NCBI GenBank assembly: GCA_905182855.1
Contig: CAJJDA010000004.1
Location: 1 to 64,000 of the forward strand
Length of the DNA stretch: 64,000 nt
Direction: 5' to 3'
DNA from: a gamma proteobacterium HTCC2207
GTDB lineage: Bacteria > Pseudomonadota > Gammaproteobacteria > Pseudomonadales > Porticoccaceae
This document shows positions 45,444-56,034 of the stretch, one piece after another; the stretch's first letter is position 1; the number at the start of each line of letters is the position of its first letter. Under the pieces are notes generated by a model, which was not told the origin of the DNA, searched no databases, and was given only the letters and a program-made list of their open reading frames with translations. The position numbers and the translations under genes were made by a program.

Positions 45444-46421
45444 TTACTCGCTCCCTTTGTAATGCTCTATCAGTCTCTGGGCGGCCACTGTGGCGGGCAA
45501 TTCACCCTTTAAAACAGCCGACTCCAATGTCGGTACAAGCGACTTAACAGCACTGTGGTTTTTTAACCCTACAATCAATAGCTCGGCCGTTTCAGCCCAC
45601 ATCCATGCCCGGGCCTGTTGAGCGCGCAAAACAGCCAACTCACCAGATTCGGTTAAAGCCCCACGAAAAGCTTTAACTATCGTCCATACCTCATCCATAC
45701 CTTTATTATTTAATGCCGAACAGGATTCTACCTGCGGAGTCCAGCTCGGCGTTCGCGCCTGCATAAAATGTAGCGCGCCGCGATAATCAGCCACCGTTTG
45801 GCTTGCTAGCCTTGCCTGATCGCCATCAGCTTTATTGACTAAAACTAGATCGGCCAGTTCCATAATGCCGCGTTTAATACCCTGCAGATCGTCACCACCG
45901 CCCGGTGACAAAAGCAGTAAAAACATATCAGTCATATCTGACACTGCGGTTTCAGACTGGCCCACACCCACGGTTTCGACAATGATGACATCATATCCGG
46001 CCGCCTCGCAAAGCAAAAGAGACTCTCGAGTACGACGTGTAACACCACCTAAGGTCCTGCCAGCAGGTGAGGGACGTACGAAGGCTTTAGGATTAACTGA
46101 GAGGGTTTCCATCCGCGTTTTATCGCCGAGAATCGACCCACCACTCACCGCAGAGGTTGGATCGACCGCTAGCACCGCGACCTGATGACCCCAATCCGTT
46201 AGGGCGTTACCCAGGGACTCGATAAACGTCGACTTACCCACCCCGGGGGCGCCGGAGACACCCAGCCTGATGGAATTGCCGGTATGAGGCATTATCTGCT
46301 CTAACAGCATCGCAGCTTGCTCGCCATGATCGGCACGGGTCGATTCAACCAAGGTAATAGCCTTAGCCAATGCCCTGCGGTCTCCGTCAAGAAGCCGTTC
46401 TGCTAATGCCCTATCCATCAT
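45444..46421 (-). CDS. meaB: Methylmalonyl-CoA mutase-associated GTPase MeaB
   Basis: G3E-family P-loop GTPase that loads and protects methylmalonyl-CoA mutase with its adenosylcobalamin cofactor. The 325 aa sequence has Walker A GAPGVGKSTFIESLG, the switch region VDPTSAVSGGSILGDKTRM, Walker B-like VIIVETVGVGQSE and the specificity motif LVNKADGD, followed by the C-terminal dimerisation helices. It is the last or next to last gene of the mutase-pccB-pccA-meaB set, 25 bp after pccA. Presence beside the mutase makes the assignment firm. A carbonic anhydrase follows. Confidence 0.93.
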   Translation of the reverse strand: MMDRALAERLLDGDRRALAKAITLVESTRADHGEQAAMLLEQIMPHTGNSIRLGVSGAPGVGKSTFIESLGNALTDWGHQVAVLAVDPTSAVSGGSILGDKTRMETLSVNPKAFVRPSPAGRTLGGVTRRTRESLLLCEAAGYDVIIVETVGVGQSETAVSDMTDMFLLLLSPGGGDDLQGIKRGIMELADLVLVNKADGDQARLASQTVADYRGALHFMQARTPSWTPQVESCSALNNKGMDEVWTIVKAFRGALTESGELAVLRAQQARAWMWAETAELLIVGLKNHSAVKSLVPTLESAVLKGELPATVAAQRLIEHYKGSE

Positions 46422-46446
46422 TTATGCAAATCCTTATGGGAACTCT

Positions 46447-48429
46447 TTACTCGAATTCTAAGATGGTCTGATCCACCATCAAACTGTCGCCCGTCTCAGC
46501 AGAGATTTTCGCCACAATACCATCCTGAGTAGCCCTAAGACTATTCTCCATTTTCATGGCCTCAACCACGGCCAGCTCTTCTCCGGCTTTAACCTGATCA
46601 CCCACTTTAACAGCCAATTTTACCAGCAGCCCAGGCATTGGCGACAGTAAGAATCTGGATAGGTCTGCCGGGATCTTTTCTAACATCAGCTGGTTAAGTT
46701 TAGCCGCTTTCGGCGACAGCACCAGCGCATTTATTTCGGCACCGCGATAAAATAACTTATATTCAGAGCCATTACGAGCCACCTGTACGCAGACTGATCG
46801 ACCGTTAATACTAGCCTGAAACAACGGTTCGCCAAGAGCCCAGTCAGTGGCCACTTCATAGTCTTTGTCACCAATAGACACTAGGAATCCCTGCTCGCTC
46901 AATACCGTCGTGACCGAGGTCTCAGTATCCGAGGCAATAACGACCCAGTCGCATGGCACATCATATTGTTGACCACCTGTCTGTCCAGAGATCAGGGCTG
47001 AACGTTCCCGATATTCTTGATGCACTGATGCGGCAACAACTACTGCCACCGCGGGATCATTCTGCGGCACCAGATCGGCATTAAAGCCATCTGGAAATTC
47101 TTCAGCAATAAAATTAGTGGTAAGTTCACCGGCTACGAAACGTGGATGCACCATTAGCGCATTTAAGAAGCTAATATTATGATTTACGCCGCGTATATAA
47201 TAGGCGTCCAAGGCATCAACCATACGATCAATCGCCTGTGTACGGTTATCGCCATAGGTGATTAATTTTGAGATCATCGGGTCATAGTGCATAGAAACCT
47301 CACCCCCCTCATAGACACCACTGTCAACACGCACCCCTTCACCCTCCGGTTCACGATAACCTGATAGTCGACCAATTGACGGCATAAAATTGCGGAAGGG
47401 ATCTTCAGCATAGACTCGAGATTCCATCGCCCAACCGGTCAGCTTAACCTGATCCTGGGTGATCGAAAGCTTCTCACCGGCAGCAACTTTGATCATCATC
47501 TCGACGAGATCCTGGCCTGTTACCAGTTCTGTCACTGGATGCTCAACCTGCAGTCTGGTGTTCATCTCAAGAAAATAAAAGTTCATGTTAGCGTCGGCAA
47601 TAAACTCCACCGTGCCGGCAGATTGATAATCGACAGCTCTGGCTAGAGCACAGCTCTGCTCGCCCATTTTCTGACGCGTGGCTTCATCCAAAAAGGGTGA
47701 CGGCGCCTCTTCAATGACTTTCTGGTGACGACGCTGAATAGAGCACTCTCGTTCACCCAGATAAATGACATTACCATGAGCATCCGCCATTACCTGAATT
47801 TCAATATGACGCGGCTGCTGAATATATTTTTCAATAAATATTCTAGTATCGCCGAAGCTGGAGCGCGCCTCATTAGTAGCACGTTCAAATCCATCTCGGC
47901 ACTCTTCCTCATTCCAGGCCACACGCATACCTTTACCGCCTCCTCCAGCGGAAGCTTTAAGCATTACCGGGTAACCAATCTCAGCGCAGATTTCCACGGC
48001 ATGGGCTGCATCGCGAACCACATCCGTGTAACCTGGGATGCAGTTCACACCCGCTTTACCTGCGATCAGTTTCGAGGTGATTTTATCTCCCATCGACTCA
48101 ATGGCCTTTTTACCTGGGCCGATAAAGGTAATCCCGGCAGCGTCTAATGCATCGTGAAACTTGCTGTTCTCCGAGAGGAATCCATAACCTGGATGCACGG
48201 CATCCGCCCCAGTATCTCGGCAGGCTTGGATGATTTTATCAATAACCAGATAACTTTCCGATGATGCTGCCGGGCCTATATTGACGGCCTCATCTGCCAT
48301 CATTACATGCATTGCGTCGGCATCAGCATCGGAATAAACCGCCACAGTGGCGATACCCATTTTCTTAGCGGTAGCAAAAACACGACAGGCGATCTCGCCT
48401 CGATTGGCTACTAGAATCTTTTTTAACAT
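46447..48429 (-). CDS. pccA: Propionyl-CoA carboxylase alpha subunit (biotin carboxylase/BCCP)
   Basis: Biotin-dependent acyl-CoA carboxylase alpha chain. Residues 1-450 form the biotin carboxylase with ATP-grasp motifs (GGGGKGMRVAWNEEE, GGGG loop; RECSIQRRHQKVIEEAPSP; EMNTRLQVEHPVTE). The C-terminal 80 residues are the biotin carboxyl carrier with the biotinylated lysine in VVEAMKMENSLRA. The middle is the BT linker. Length is 660 aa, as expected. It follows pccB by 48 bp in an operon with methylmalonyl-CoA mutase, so propionyl-CoA is the likely substrate; methylcrotonyl-CoA carboxylases are related, but the context argues against that. It probably acts in breakdown of odd-chain fatty acids or valine and isoleucine. 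Confidence 0.92.
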   Translation of the reverse strand: MLKKILVANRGEIACRVFATAKKMGIATVAVYSDADADAMHVMMADEAVNIGPAASSESYLVIDKIIQACRDTGADAVHPGYGFLSENSKFHDALDAAGITFIGPGKKAIESMGDKITSKLIAGKAGVNCIPGYTDVVRDAAHAVEICAEIGYPVMLKASAGGGGKGMRVAWNEEECRDGFERATNEARSSFGDTRIFIEKYIQQPRHIEIQVMADAHGNVIYLGERECSIQRRHQKVIEEAPSPFLDEATRQKMGEQSCALARAVDYQSAGTVEFIADANMNFYFLEMNTRLQVEHPVTELVTGQDLVEMMIKVAAGEKLSITQDQVKLTGWAMESRVYAEDPFRNFMPSIGRLSGYREPEGEGVRVDSGVYEGGEVSMHYDPMISKLITYGDNRTQAIDRMVDALDAYYIRGVNHNISFLNALMVHPRFVAGELTTNFIAEEFPDGFNADLVPQNDPAVAVVVAASVHQEYRERSALISGQTGGQQYDVPCDWVVIASDTETSVTTVLSEQGFLVSIGDKDYEVATDWALGEPLFQASINGRSVCVQVARNGSEYKLFYRGAEINALVLSPKAAKLNQLMLEKIPADLSRFLLSPMPGLLVKLAVKVGDQVKAGEELAVVEAMKMENSLRATQDGIVAKISAETGDSLMVDQTILEFE

Positions 48430-48477
48430 AATCTTTTCTTCTCTTTATAACGAGCTAAAATCGAGCATAGAGTGGTC

Positions 48478-50010
48478 TTAAAGCGGGATGTTGCCATGTT
48501 TGCGCCAAGGGTTTTCAATACTTTTATTCTTCAGCATAGCCAGCGAGCGCGCCACACGTTTGCGCGTAGTGTGGGGCATAATCACATCGTCAATGTACCC
48601 GCGCTCGGCTGCGCTAAATGGGTTGGCAAACTTCTGACGATATTCCTCAGTGCGTGCGTTTATTTTTTCTTCATCGCCAATGTCCTTGCGGAAGATAATT
48701 TCTACTGCCCCCTTGGGACCCATGACTGCAATCTCAGCCGTTGGCCAAGCCAGGTTGACGTCACCGCGCAGATGCTTGGACGCCATAACATCATAGGCAC
48801 CACCATAGGCTTTGCGCGTAATCAACGTGACCTTCGGCACGGTACATTCGGCATAGGCGTATAGCAGCTTGGCGCCATGCTTAATAATGCCGCCGTATTC
48901 CTGACTCGTCCCGGGCATAAATCCGGGCACATCCACCAGCGTCAGTACCGGAATATTAAAGGCGTCACAGAAACGGATGAATCGCGCTGCTTTGCGTGAG
49001 GCATCAATATCTAAGCAACCTGCCATAACCATTGGTTGGTTTGCCACCACGCCAACTGTTGAGCCTTCGATACGGATAAAGCCAGTAATAATATTTTTCG
49101 CATAGCTGACTTGGAGTTCGAAAAATTCGCCCTCATCAGCGACTTTGAGAATCAGCTCTTTCATATCATAGGGCTTGTTCGGATCACTAGGAACCAAGGT
49201 GTCTAATGACATCTCGATGCGATCGGCCTCATCTTCCGTTGGCCACACTGGCGGCTTCTCACGGTTATTAGCCGGCAGATAATTCATAAAGCGACGGAGC
49301 TTATGTAGGGCATCAACATCATTATCAAAGGCCAAGTCAGCCACGCCAGATTTTGTTGAGTGGGTCATAGCGCCACCTAGCTCTTCCGCCGTGACGGTTT
49401 CGTGGGTGACGGTTTTAACCACATCCGGCCCAGTGACAAACATATAACTACTGTCTTGAACCATAAAGATAAAATCGGTGATCGCGGGGGAATAGACCGC
49501 GCCCCCAGCACAGGGCCCCATAACCATGGAAATCTGTGGAATCACGCCAGAGGCCATGACGTTGCGCTGGAAGACCTCAGCGTACCCACCGAGTGAGGCA
49601 ACACCCTCTTGAATACGTGCGCCTCCAGAATCATTTAAACCAATCACAGGTGCCCCGACTTTCATCGCCTGGTCCATAAGCTTACAGATTTTTTCGGCAT
49701 GGGCTTCTGAAAGAGCACCACCAAATACCGTAAAGTCCTGACTGAACACAAACACCAAACGACCGTTAATCGTGCCATAACCAATCACTACACCATCGCC
49801 GGGAATATGCTGCTGGTCCATATCAAAATCGGTGCAGCGGTGCTCGACCAACATATCCCATTCTTCAAAGCTATCTTCGTCCAGCAATAGATCGAGGCGC
49901 TCGCGAGCGGTCAGTTTGCCCTTCGAATGTTGGGCATCAATACGTTTTTGTCCACCACCCAATCGGGCGAGGCTACGTTTTTCTTCAAGTTGGGCCAGTA
50001 TCTCTTTCAT
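48478..50010 (-). CDS. pccB: Propionyl-CoA carboxylase beta subunit
   Basis: Carboxyltransferase chain that moves the carboxyl group from biotin to propionyl-CoA to give methylmalonyl-CoA. The two crotonase-like halves are visible: [49 protein letters not shown] with the CoA-binding glycines, and later [31 protein letters not shown] and [10 protein letters not shown]. Start at ATG 50010 ([13 protein letters not shown]), 9 bp after the mutase stop. Length is 510 aa. It and pccA make the usual alpha6beta6 complex. The gene is intact, unlike several genes elsewhere in the window. Confidence 0.94.
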   Translation of the reverse strand: MKEILAQLEEKRSLARLGGGQKRIDAQHSKGKLTARERLDLLLDEDSFEEWDMLVEHRCTDFDMDQQHIPGDGVVIGYGTINGRLVFVFSQDFTVFGGALSEAHAEKICKLMDQAMKVGAPVIGLNDSGGARIQEGVASLGGYAEVFQRNVMASGVIPQISMVMGPCAGGAVYSPAITDFIFMVQDSSYMFVTGPDVVKTVTHETVTAEELGGAMTHSTKSGVADLAFDNDVDALHKLRRFMNYLPANNREKPPVWPTEDEADRIEMSLDTLVPSDPNKPYDMKELILKVADEGEFFELQVSYAKNIITGFIRIEGSTVGVVANQPMVMAGCLDIDASRKAARFIRFCDAFNIPVLTLVDVPGFMPGTSQEYGGIIKHGAKLLYAYAECTVPKVTLITRKAYGGAYDVMASKHLRGDVNLAWPTAEIAVMGPKGAVEIIFRKDIGDEEKINARTEEYRQKFANPFSAAERGYIDDVIMPHTTRKRVARSLAMLKNKSIENPWRKHGNIPL

Positions 50011-50019
50011 GTTTTTTCC

Positions 50020-52197
50020 TTATGCACCCTGTTCTTTGTCATTTACCGCTTTGTTAATAATGGCTAGCACGTCTTCTGCCGCCTCGGGAATATTGGTGCC
50101 GGGGCCAAAGATCGCGGCAACACCATCCGCCCTAAGCTGTTCGTAATCTTTTGGCGGAATCACACCGCCGCAGATAGTAATAATGTCGTCAGCCCCTTGA
50201 GTCCGAAGGCTTTTGATTAACTGAGGCACGAGAGTTTTATGACCAGCGGCCTGTGAAGATACGCCGACCACATGAACATCATTTTCGATAGCTTGCTGAG
50301 CGGCTTCTTCTGGAGTCTGAAACATAGGCCCCACATCGACATCAAAACCTAGGTCGGCAAACGCCGTTGCAATAACTTTGGCCCCACGGTCATGGCCATC
50401 CTGGCCCATTTTTACCACCAGCATGCGCGGTCGACGACCATGGTCATCGGCAAAGGCTTCTACTTTTTTCTTAATATTCATAAACCCCTCATCCCCTTTG
50501 TAAGCGGAGCTGTATACACCGCTAATGGACCGCTGAGTAGCCTTATGGCGACCCCATTCAGTTTCCAGTGCATCAGAAATCTCACCCACGGTTGCTCGGG
50601 CACGTGCAGCATCCACCGCCAACGCCAATAAATTTCCCTCACCACTTTTCGCAGCTTGCGTCAACGCCTCTAAAGTTTGCTGACAGACATCGCTGTCACG
50701 AGAACTACGCACCTGAGCCAGTCGGGCTACCTGTGATTCGCGCACCGCACTGTTGTCGATATCGAGAACATCGACCTCAGGCTCAACTGCCATCTGGTAT
50801 TTGTTGACTCCAACGATCACCTCTTCGCCTCGATCAATACCTGCCTGTCGCAGTGCCGCTGCCTCTTCAATACGCAATTTAGGCATACCCGTTTCAACCG
50901 CCTTGGTCATACCACCCTGCTCTTCAACTTCATCAATAATCTCACGGGCGGCTTTGACCAGCTGATCGGTAAGCGATTCCACATAATAGGAACCAGCCAG
51001 AGGATCAACCACATTGGTAATGCCCGTCTCTTCCTGAATCACTAGCTGCGTATTACGGGCAATACGAGCCGAGAATTCGGTGGGAAGCGCCAGAGCTTCA
51101 TCAAAAGAATTGGTGTGCAATGACTGAGTGCCGCCTAGAACCGCAGACATAGCCTCGATCGTGGTACGCATTATATTGTTGTAGGGGTCTTTACTAGTCA
51201 GACTCACACCTGATGTCTGACAGTGGGTGCGCAGAACTAGTGAACGATCATCTTGTGGCGCAAACTTCTCTTCCATTAAGGTCGCCCAGAGAATACGAGC
51301 TGCACGTAGTTTGGCAATTTCCATAAAGAAGTTCATACCAATGGCAAAGAAGAACGACAGCCGCGGCGCAAACTTATCCACATCCATACCGTTGTTAATA
51401 GCCGTACGCACATATTCAATACCGTCAGCAATCGTGTACGCTAACTCCTGCACGTTGGTCGCGCCAGCTTCCTGCATATGGTAGCCGGAGATCGAAATAG
51501 AATTGAATTTGGGCATATGGTTGGCGGTGTAACCAATAATATCTGAGACGATGCGCATCGACGGTGCCGGCGGGTAAATATAGGTATTACGCACCATAAA
51601 CTCTTTCAAAATATCATTTTGCAATGTGCCCGCTAGCTGTTCCGGCGCAACGCCCTGCTCTTCCGCTGCAACAATATAGCTGGCCATCACGGGCAGCACT
51701 GCGCCGTTCATAGTCATAGATACAGACACCTTATCCAGCGGAATCTGATCAAATAGAATCTTCATATCCTCGACTGAATCAATCGCCACACCGGCCTTAC
51801 CCACATCGCCCACGACACGAGGATGATCCGAGTCATAACCGCGGTGAGTTGGCAGATCAAAGGCTACCGATAGCCCCTGCTGACCGGCTGCAAGGTTACT
51901 GCGATAAAAAGCGTTGGACGCTTCGGCAGTAGAGAAGCCCGCATACTGGCGAACAGTCCAGGGACGACCTGCATACATAGTAGCCTTAGGGCCGCGCTTA
52001 TAGGGCGCAAAACCCGGTAGGTTATCCATATGATCCAGGCCTACGGTATCTTCGGCGGTATAGATCGGTTTAACCTCGATACCCTCAGAGGTCTGCCACA
52101 GCAACTCATCAGGCGAGGCTCCTTTGCGCTCTTTGATGGCGAGTTTTTCCCAGTCATTAACAGTTTTACTGGCTATAGGTTTTTTAATATCGGTCAT
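50020..52197 (-). CDS. Methylmalonyl-CoA mutase (adenosylcobalamin-dependent, large chain)
   Basis: Single-chain methylmalonyl-CoA mutase, which rearranges (R)-methylmalonyl-CoA to succinyl-CoA. I place the start at ATG 52197 ([18 protein letters not shown]), giving 725 aa, the normal size; the track ORF adds 33 non-family residues. The TIM-barrel part has [20 protein letters not shown] and the substrate site [15 protein letters not shown]; the C-terminal cobalamin domain has the base-off histidine motif [24 protein letters not shown]. It heads the operon with pccB, pccA and meaB. No methylmalonyl-CoA epimerase is seen here, so that step would be encoded elsewhere. Confidence 0.94.
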   Translation of the reverse strand: MTDIKKPIASKTVNDWEKLAIKERKGASPDELLWQTSEGIEVKPIYTAEDTVGLDHMDNLPGFAPYKRGPKATMYAGRPWTVRQYAGFSTAEASNAFYRSNLAAGQQGLSVAFDLPTHRGYDSDHPRVVGDVGKAGVAIDSVEDMKILFDQIPLDKVSVSMTMNGAVLPVMASYIVAAEEQGVAPEQLAGTLQNDILKEFMVRNTYIYPPAPSMRIVSDIIGYTANHMPKFNSISISGYHMQEAGATNVQELAYTIADGIEYVRTAINNGMDVDKFAPRLSFFFAIGMNFFMEIAKLRAARILWATLMEEKFAPQDDRSLVLRTHCQTSGVSLTSKDPYNNIMRTTIEAMSAVLGGTQSLHTNSFDEALALPTEFSARIARNTQLVIQEETGITNVVDPLAGSYYVESLTDQLVKAAREIIDEVEEQGGMTKAVETGMPKLRIEEAAALRQAGIDRGEEVIVGVNKYQMAVEPEVDVLDIDNSAVRESQVARLAQVRSSRDSDVCQQTLEALTQAAKSGEGNLLALAVDAARARATVGEISDALETEWGRHKATQRSISGVYSSAYKGDEGFMNIKKKVEAFADDHGRRPRMLVVKMGQDGHDRGAKVIATAFADLGFDVDVGPMFQTPEEAAQQAIENDVHVVGVSSQAAGHKTLVPQLIKSLRTQGADDIITICGGVIPPKDYEQLRADGVAAIFGPGTNIPEAAEDVLAIINKAVNDKEQGA

Positions 52198-52384
52198 AGG
52201 ATTCTCGGCTAAGAACAGCGGCTTAAGTTCATTGTCATCACTATGCCGCACCGCGCGGTGTAATAGTAGGTCTATTTTTACCAGACAAACACACATTTAT
52301 TGCCAAATATTTTCCTTAAATACCCGCTAAATATGCTATAAATCGAACATTAACTCACAAATTATATCTTTTTAGAGGCGGTTA

Positions 52385-53428
52385 ATGGCGACCATCTGTA
52401 ACCACCACGTTATCTCCTGCATGCATGGACTCAGAGAACAGAATCTGCCACAACAGCAGGCGCTGGAACGGGCTGGCATCAATCCTTCGGTGATAGGCAA
52501 CCACAGCCAGCGAGTGCACACAGATCAGGTCGCACGGCTATTTAAGACAGTGCAGGAAACGCTCAACGATGAGTTTATGGGTTTCACTGAAAATCATTGC
52601 AAGGTAGGCCTATTTGCCACCATGGGCGAGCTAGTTAGTCATTGCGGCACTCTGGGCGAATTATTAGATAAAGCAGTCAATTTTTATAATTTGGTGAGCA
52701 ATGATATTCCTATGCGAATGAGTCGATCACGGGGCAATGCAGTCCTCAGCTTTACCATGAGCCGGCCCCAACTCGACCCAGAGCACTTCATGGCTGAGTT
52801 TTGGTTAGTAATTTGGCACCGCTTTCCCAGCTGGTATATCGGTGAGCCCATTCGCCTACAGGAAACCCACTTTACCTTTAGCTCCCCCCAGCACCAGGAC
52901 GAACTTCAGATCATGTTTCCAAGTCAATTACAGTTTAGCCGAACGGCTAACCGGCTGATTTTTGACGCCCAATATCTAGATAAACCTCTGGTCCGCTCAG
53001 CCCAGGAGTTAACGACCTATGTACAGAATGCGCCGGCAGATGTTATGACCATTCCCGGCTCAGGCAGCACCTTAGAAGCCAAGATAGAGCGAATGATTGC
53101 TCAGCGTGATCCAGACCGCTTAGTCTTTGCGCCCATTCACCAGCTAGCGGCAGAGCTTGGCATTAGCAGTCAAACACTGCATCGACGGCTCAAGGAAAGT
53201 GCCACCAGCTATCAAAAGATTAAGGATAACTTGAGGCGCGAAGTGGCGATTCAAAAATTGGTCAATGAGCGTTTAAGTGTCGATCAGGTAGCCGATCTTA
53301 TCGGATTTAGCGAGTCGCGGTCGTTTACACGGGCATTTAAACATTGGACTGGGTTAACGCCGAGCGAGTACTGCAAGCAAAATCAACCAATGACCTCCCC
53401 CGCTAAAACAAGTACATTAGTGCGCTAA
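52385..53428 (+). CDS. AraC-family transcriptional regulator
   Basis: AraC-type regulator of the long form with an N-terminal arabinose-binding-like domain (residues 20-200, including RAGINPSVIGNHSQRVHTDQVARLFKTVQE) and a C-terminal double helix-turn-helix (residues 245-335: AAELGISSQTLHRRLKESATSYQKI, VADLIGFSESRSFTRAFKHWTGLTPSEYC). It is divergent from the mutase operon over a 187-bp gap, the usual arrangement for a local activator, so I infer that it controls propionate or branched-chain acid breakdown, with an acyl-CoA or free acid as ligand. Start ATG 52385 has AGAGGCGG 5 bp upstream. Length is 347 aa. It is followed by selD after 23 bp. Confidence 0.88.
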   Translation: MATICNHHVISCMHGLREQNLPQQQALERAGINPSVIGNHSQRVHTDQVARLFKTVQETLNDEFMGFTENHCKVGLFATMGELVSHCGTLGELLDKAVNFYNLVSNDIPMRMSRSRGNAVLSFTMSRPQLDPEHFMAEFWLVIWHRFPSWYIGEPIRLQETHFTFSSPQHQDELQIMFPSQLQFSRTANRLIFDAQYLDKPLVRSAQELTTYVQNAPADVMTIPGSGSTLEAKIERMIAQRDPDRLVFAPIHQLAAELGISSQTLHRRLKESATSYQKIKDNLRREVAIQKLVNERLSVDQVADLIGFSESRSFTRAFKHWTGLTPSEYCKQNQPMTSPAKTSTLVR

Positions 53429-53451
53429 ATTGACAACCCATAATAAAGCTC

Positions 53452-54498
53452 ATGCCCGCAGATAAAATTAGACTTACCCAATACAGCCACGGCGCCGGTT
53501 GCGGCTGCAAAATTGCACCCAGTGTACTTGAGAGGTTCCTCAAGACTGACTATGTGCCACCGAATGACCCTCGTCTACTGGTGGGAAATAATACCAAAGA
53601 CGATGCCGCAGTCTACGATCTGGGAGATGGTACTGGCGTTATCAGTACCACTGATTTCTTTATGCCTATTGTCGATGATCCCTTTGAGTTTGGCCGCGTT
53701 GCGGCCACCAATGCCATTAGCGATATCTATGCCATGGGCGGTACGCCAATGATGGCGATTGCTATTCTAGGCTGGCCAATCAACCAGTTAGCCGCCGAAG
53801 TTGCACAAAAAGTTATCGATGGTGGGCGTTATGCTTGCGGTGAGGCGGGCATCCATCTGGCCGGCGGTCATTCTATCGACTCACCGGAGCCGATCTTTGG
53901 GTTGGCGGTAACTGGCCGTGTGGCACTTACAAATATGAAACAGAACTCTACCGCCAAGGCAGGTGATCAGCTATTTTTAACCAAGCCGATTGGCGTGGGT
54001 ATTCTTACCACCGCCGAGAAGCAGGGAAAATTGCACCCTGAACATTCGCGCCTGGCTGTCGAGAGTATGATGAAGCTAAATACTATTGGTACCGAACTCG
54101 CTAAAATCGCTGGCGTTACCGCCATGACCGATGTTACTGGATTTGGCTTGCTGGGCCATTTGCTTGAAATCTGTCAGGGAAGTCAGCTAGCCGCTGCGGT
54201 TCATTTAGACCAGATTCCCCTACTTGATAACGCAGTTATTGATTATCTGGAGCAGGGCTGCGTCCCCGGCGGTAGTACTCGGAACTGGGAGAGTATCAGA
54301 CAACATATTAGCGGTACCGACCTACAGAGCCGAACGCTGCTTTGCGACCCGCAAACTAGCGGAGGGTTATTAGTAGCCGTTGATGGCGATAGTGCGAGAG
54401 CGGTCGCTGACCTGTTGAAAGCCTCTGGCTGTTATCACTTACCTATCGGTACCCTTGCGCATCAAACCGATGGACCGTCCATAGAGGTCATCTCGTGA
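53452..54498 (+). CDS. selD: Selenide, water dikinase
   Basis: Makes selenophosphate from selenide and ATP for selenium incorporation. The N-terminus [16 protein letters not shown] holds the catalytic Cys (position of E. coli C17) and Lys; here Cys, not selenocysteine, is encoded. The AIR-synthetase fold shows [26 protein letters not shown] and [18 protein letters not shown], then [16 protein letters not shown]-like [17 protein letters not shown] and [12 protein letters not shown]. Length 348 aa is standard. It overlaps mnmH by 4 bp (GTGA), so selenium is used at least for 2-selenouridine in tRNA. selA and selB for selenocysteine are not seen in this window. Confidence 0.95.
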   Translation: MPADKIRLTQYSHGAGCGCKIAPSVLERFLKTDYVPPNDPRLLVGNNTKDDAAVYDLGDGTGVISTTDFFMPIVDDPFEFGRVAATNAISDIYAMGGTPMMAIAILGWPINQLAAEVAQKVIDGGRYACGEAGIHLAGGHSIDSPEPIFGLAVTGRVALTNMKQNSTAKAGDQLFLTKPIGVGILTTAEKQGKLHPEHSRLAVESMMKLNTIGTELAKIAGVTAMTDVTGFGLLGHLLEICQGSQLAAAVHLDQIPLLDNAVIDYLEQGCVPGGSTRNWESIRQHISGTDLQSRTLLCDPQTSGGLLVAVDGDSARAVADLLKASGCYHLPIGTLAHQTDGPSIEVIS

Positions 54499-55583
54499 AC
54501 TACCCGCTGATCAGCGACTATCGAAAGCTGCTGCTCAATAACACGCCGATGGTTGATGTGCGCGCGCCTATTGAGTTCATCACTGGCGCCCTGCCCTCGG
54601 CAGTTAACCTGCCTTTAATGATTGATGAAGAGCGTCATCAGGTAGGGATTCGCTACAAAAATAATGGTCAGCAGTCGGCCATAGATCTCGGCAATAAGTT
54701 GGTTACCGGCGATATCAAAGAGCAGCGGGTGCAAGCATGGCAGACTTTTATGGCCACCAATCCTAATGCTGTACTCTATTGCGCCCGCGGCGGGCTGCGC
54801 TCACAACTGAGTTGCGAATGGCTGGCGGATATTGGCATTGCCTGCCCAAAGGTTGAAGGCGGCTTCAAATCGCTGCGAGGATTTCTCTACCAATATTTGA
54901 TGGACTACAGCGCCAATCAGTCTTTTAATATTCTCTCTGGCATGACCGGCACCGGTAAAACACAGATCATTCAACAGCTTGCAACCGGCGTTGATCTTGA
55001 GGGTGCCGCCAATCATAAAGGTTCTAGCTTTGGCCGCCCACTGGATGACCAGCCGGTTCAGATTAATTTTGAAAATCGTATTGCGCTGGATATTTTAAAG
55101 CTCGAGACAGAGTTACCCGAGACCAAGATTGTGCTGGAGGATGAGAGCCGTAATATCGGCGCGCGCAATCTGCCCCATTATTTGGCAGACCGTATGGCAC
55201 AGAGTTCGTTCGTGGTCATAGAAATGGATTTTGAAGAACGCCTTGAGCGACTATGGCAAGAATATGTGGTCGAACGCTATCATAAGACAGTGGCATTTTT
55301 TGGTCCCAACGGGGAGGCGGAATTTGCCCGCTATTTGCGCGAGAGTCTGTTGCGCGTAGAAAAGCGTCTTGGCGGCCTGCGCACCCAAGAATTGCTCGCC
55401 TCCATGGATAGCGCTATCGCCGTTCAACATCAGGATAGTTTTGCCAGCCATCGCCACTGGCTCGCCGCGCTGACTCAGGAGTACTACGATCCCATGTACA
55501 GCTATCAACTTGAAAAAAAGAAAGAGCTAGTGGTATTTCGCGGTAATCGTCAAGACGTCACTGATTGGTTGACGAACGCTTAG
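54495..55583 (+). CDS. mnmH: tRNA 2-selenouridine synthase
   Basis: MnmH (SelU/YbbB) replaces sulfur by selenium at the wobble 2-thiouridine of some tRNAs, through a geranylated intermediate. A rhodanese domain covers residues 1-140 with the active-site cysteine in [15 protein letters not shown], followed by a P-loop domain with Walker [16 protein letters not shown] near residue 150 and a later [13 protein letters not shown] block. Length is 362 aa. The start is GTG at 54495, inside the selD stop (GTGA), indicating translational coupling. The selD-mnmH pair is common in gammaproteobacteria. Followed after 18 bp by a gene on the other strand. Confidence 0.95.
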   Translation: MNYPLISDYRKLLLNNTPMVDVRAPIEFITGALPSAVNLPLMIDEERHQVGIRYKNNGQQSAIDLGNKLVTGDIKEQRVQAWQTFMATNPNAVLYCARGGLRSQLSCEWLADIGIACPKVEGGFKSLRGFLYQYLMDYSANQSFNILSGMTGTGKTQIIQQLATGVDLEGAANHKGSSFGRPLDDQPVQINFENRIALDILKLETELPETKIVLEDESRNIGARNLPHYLADRMAQSSFVVIEMDFEERLERLWQEYVVERYHKTVAFFGPNGEAEFARYLRESLLRVEKRLGGLRTQELLASMDSAIAVQHQDSFASHRHWLAALTQEYYDPMYSYQLEKKKELVVFRGNRQDVTDWLTNA

Positions 55584-55601
55584 CGCCGCAGCGGCGCTTG
55601 T

Positions 55602-56003
55602 CTATTCTGGATATTTGTCGAACTGAGTAGCAGTCTCCGGGATCACTTCCCAACTGGCCTTTGAGTCAACAAAGATATGCTGTGCAATCGCCACCTCGGG
55701 ATCTCCATCAACACAGCCTAGGGTTAGACTATGAATGAGTCCTTGATAAGTAATGCTCAATGTTGAACCGCAGTGCCGACAAAACTGCACACCATAACCC
55801 TGCTCGCCAACATGACTAGTAAGCTGATCTTCGCCCTTAACCCATTGAAATCTCTCAGCATCCACCTCGGCACAAACAGAGGCTTGCGCTGCAAAAATGC
55901 GCCTGCACATTGAACAGTGACAGCTGCGTGCATCGTTTAGCGGGCCCACTAGTGAATACCTAACCGCTTCACAAGAGCAGCCTCCAGAGATTAATTCATT
56001 CAT
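55602..56003 (-). CDS. GFA (CENP-V/GFA) domain zinc protein
   Basis: Small zinc protein of the GFA family (glutathione-dependent formaldehyde-activating-enzyme-like). Cysteine sets appear in the expected order: GGCSCEAVRY, CHCSMCRR and VQFCRHCGSTLSI, which bind structural and catalytic zinc. I place the start at 56003 (MNELISGGC), seven residues into the track ORF, because homologues start near this point and AGATT-like purines precede it. Length is 133 aa. Family members act on glutathione adducts, but most are functionally unassigned. It follows the SDR gene by 31 bp on the same strand. Confidence 0.83.
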   Translation of the reverse strand: MNELISGGCSCEAVRYSLVGPLNDARSCHCSMCRRIFAAQASVCAEVDAERFQWVKGEDQLTSHVGEQGYGVQFCRHCGSTLSITYQGLIHSLTLGCVDGDPEVAIAQHIFVDSKASWEVIPETATQFDKYPE

Positions 56004-56034
56004 TTTTGCCCATCCGTTCACCATGATGTTGTGC

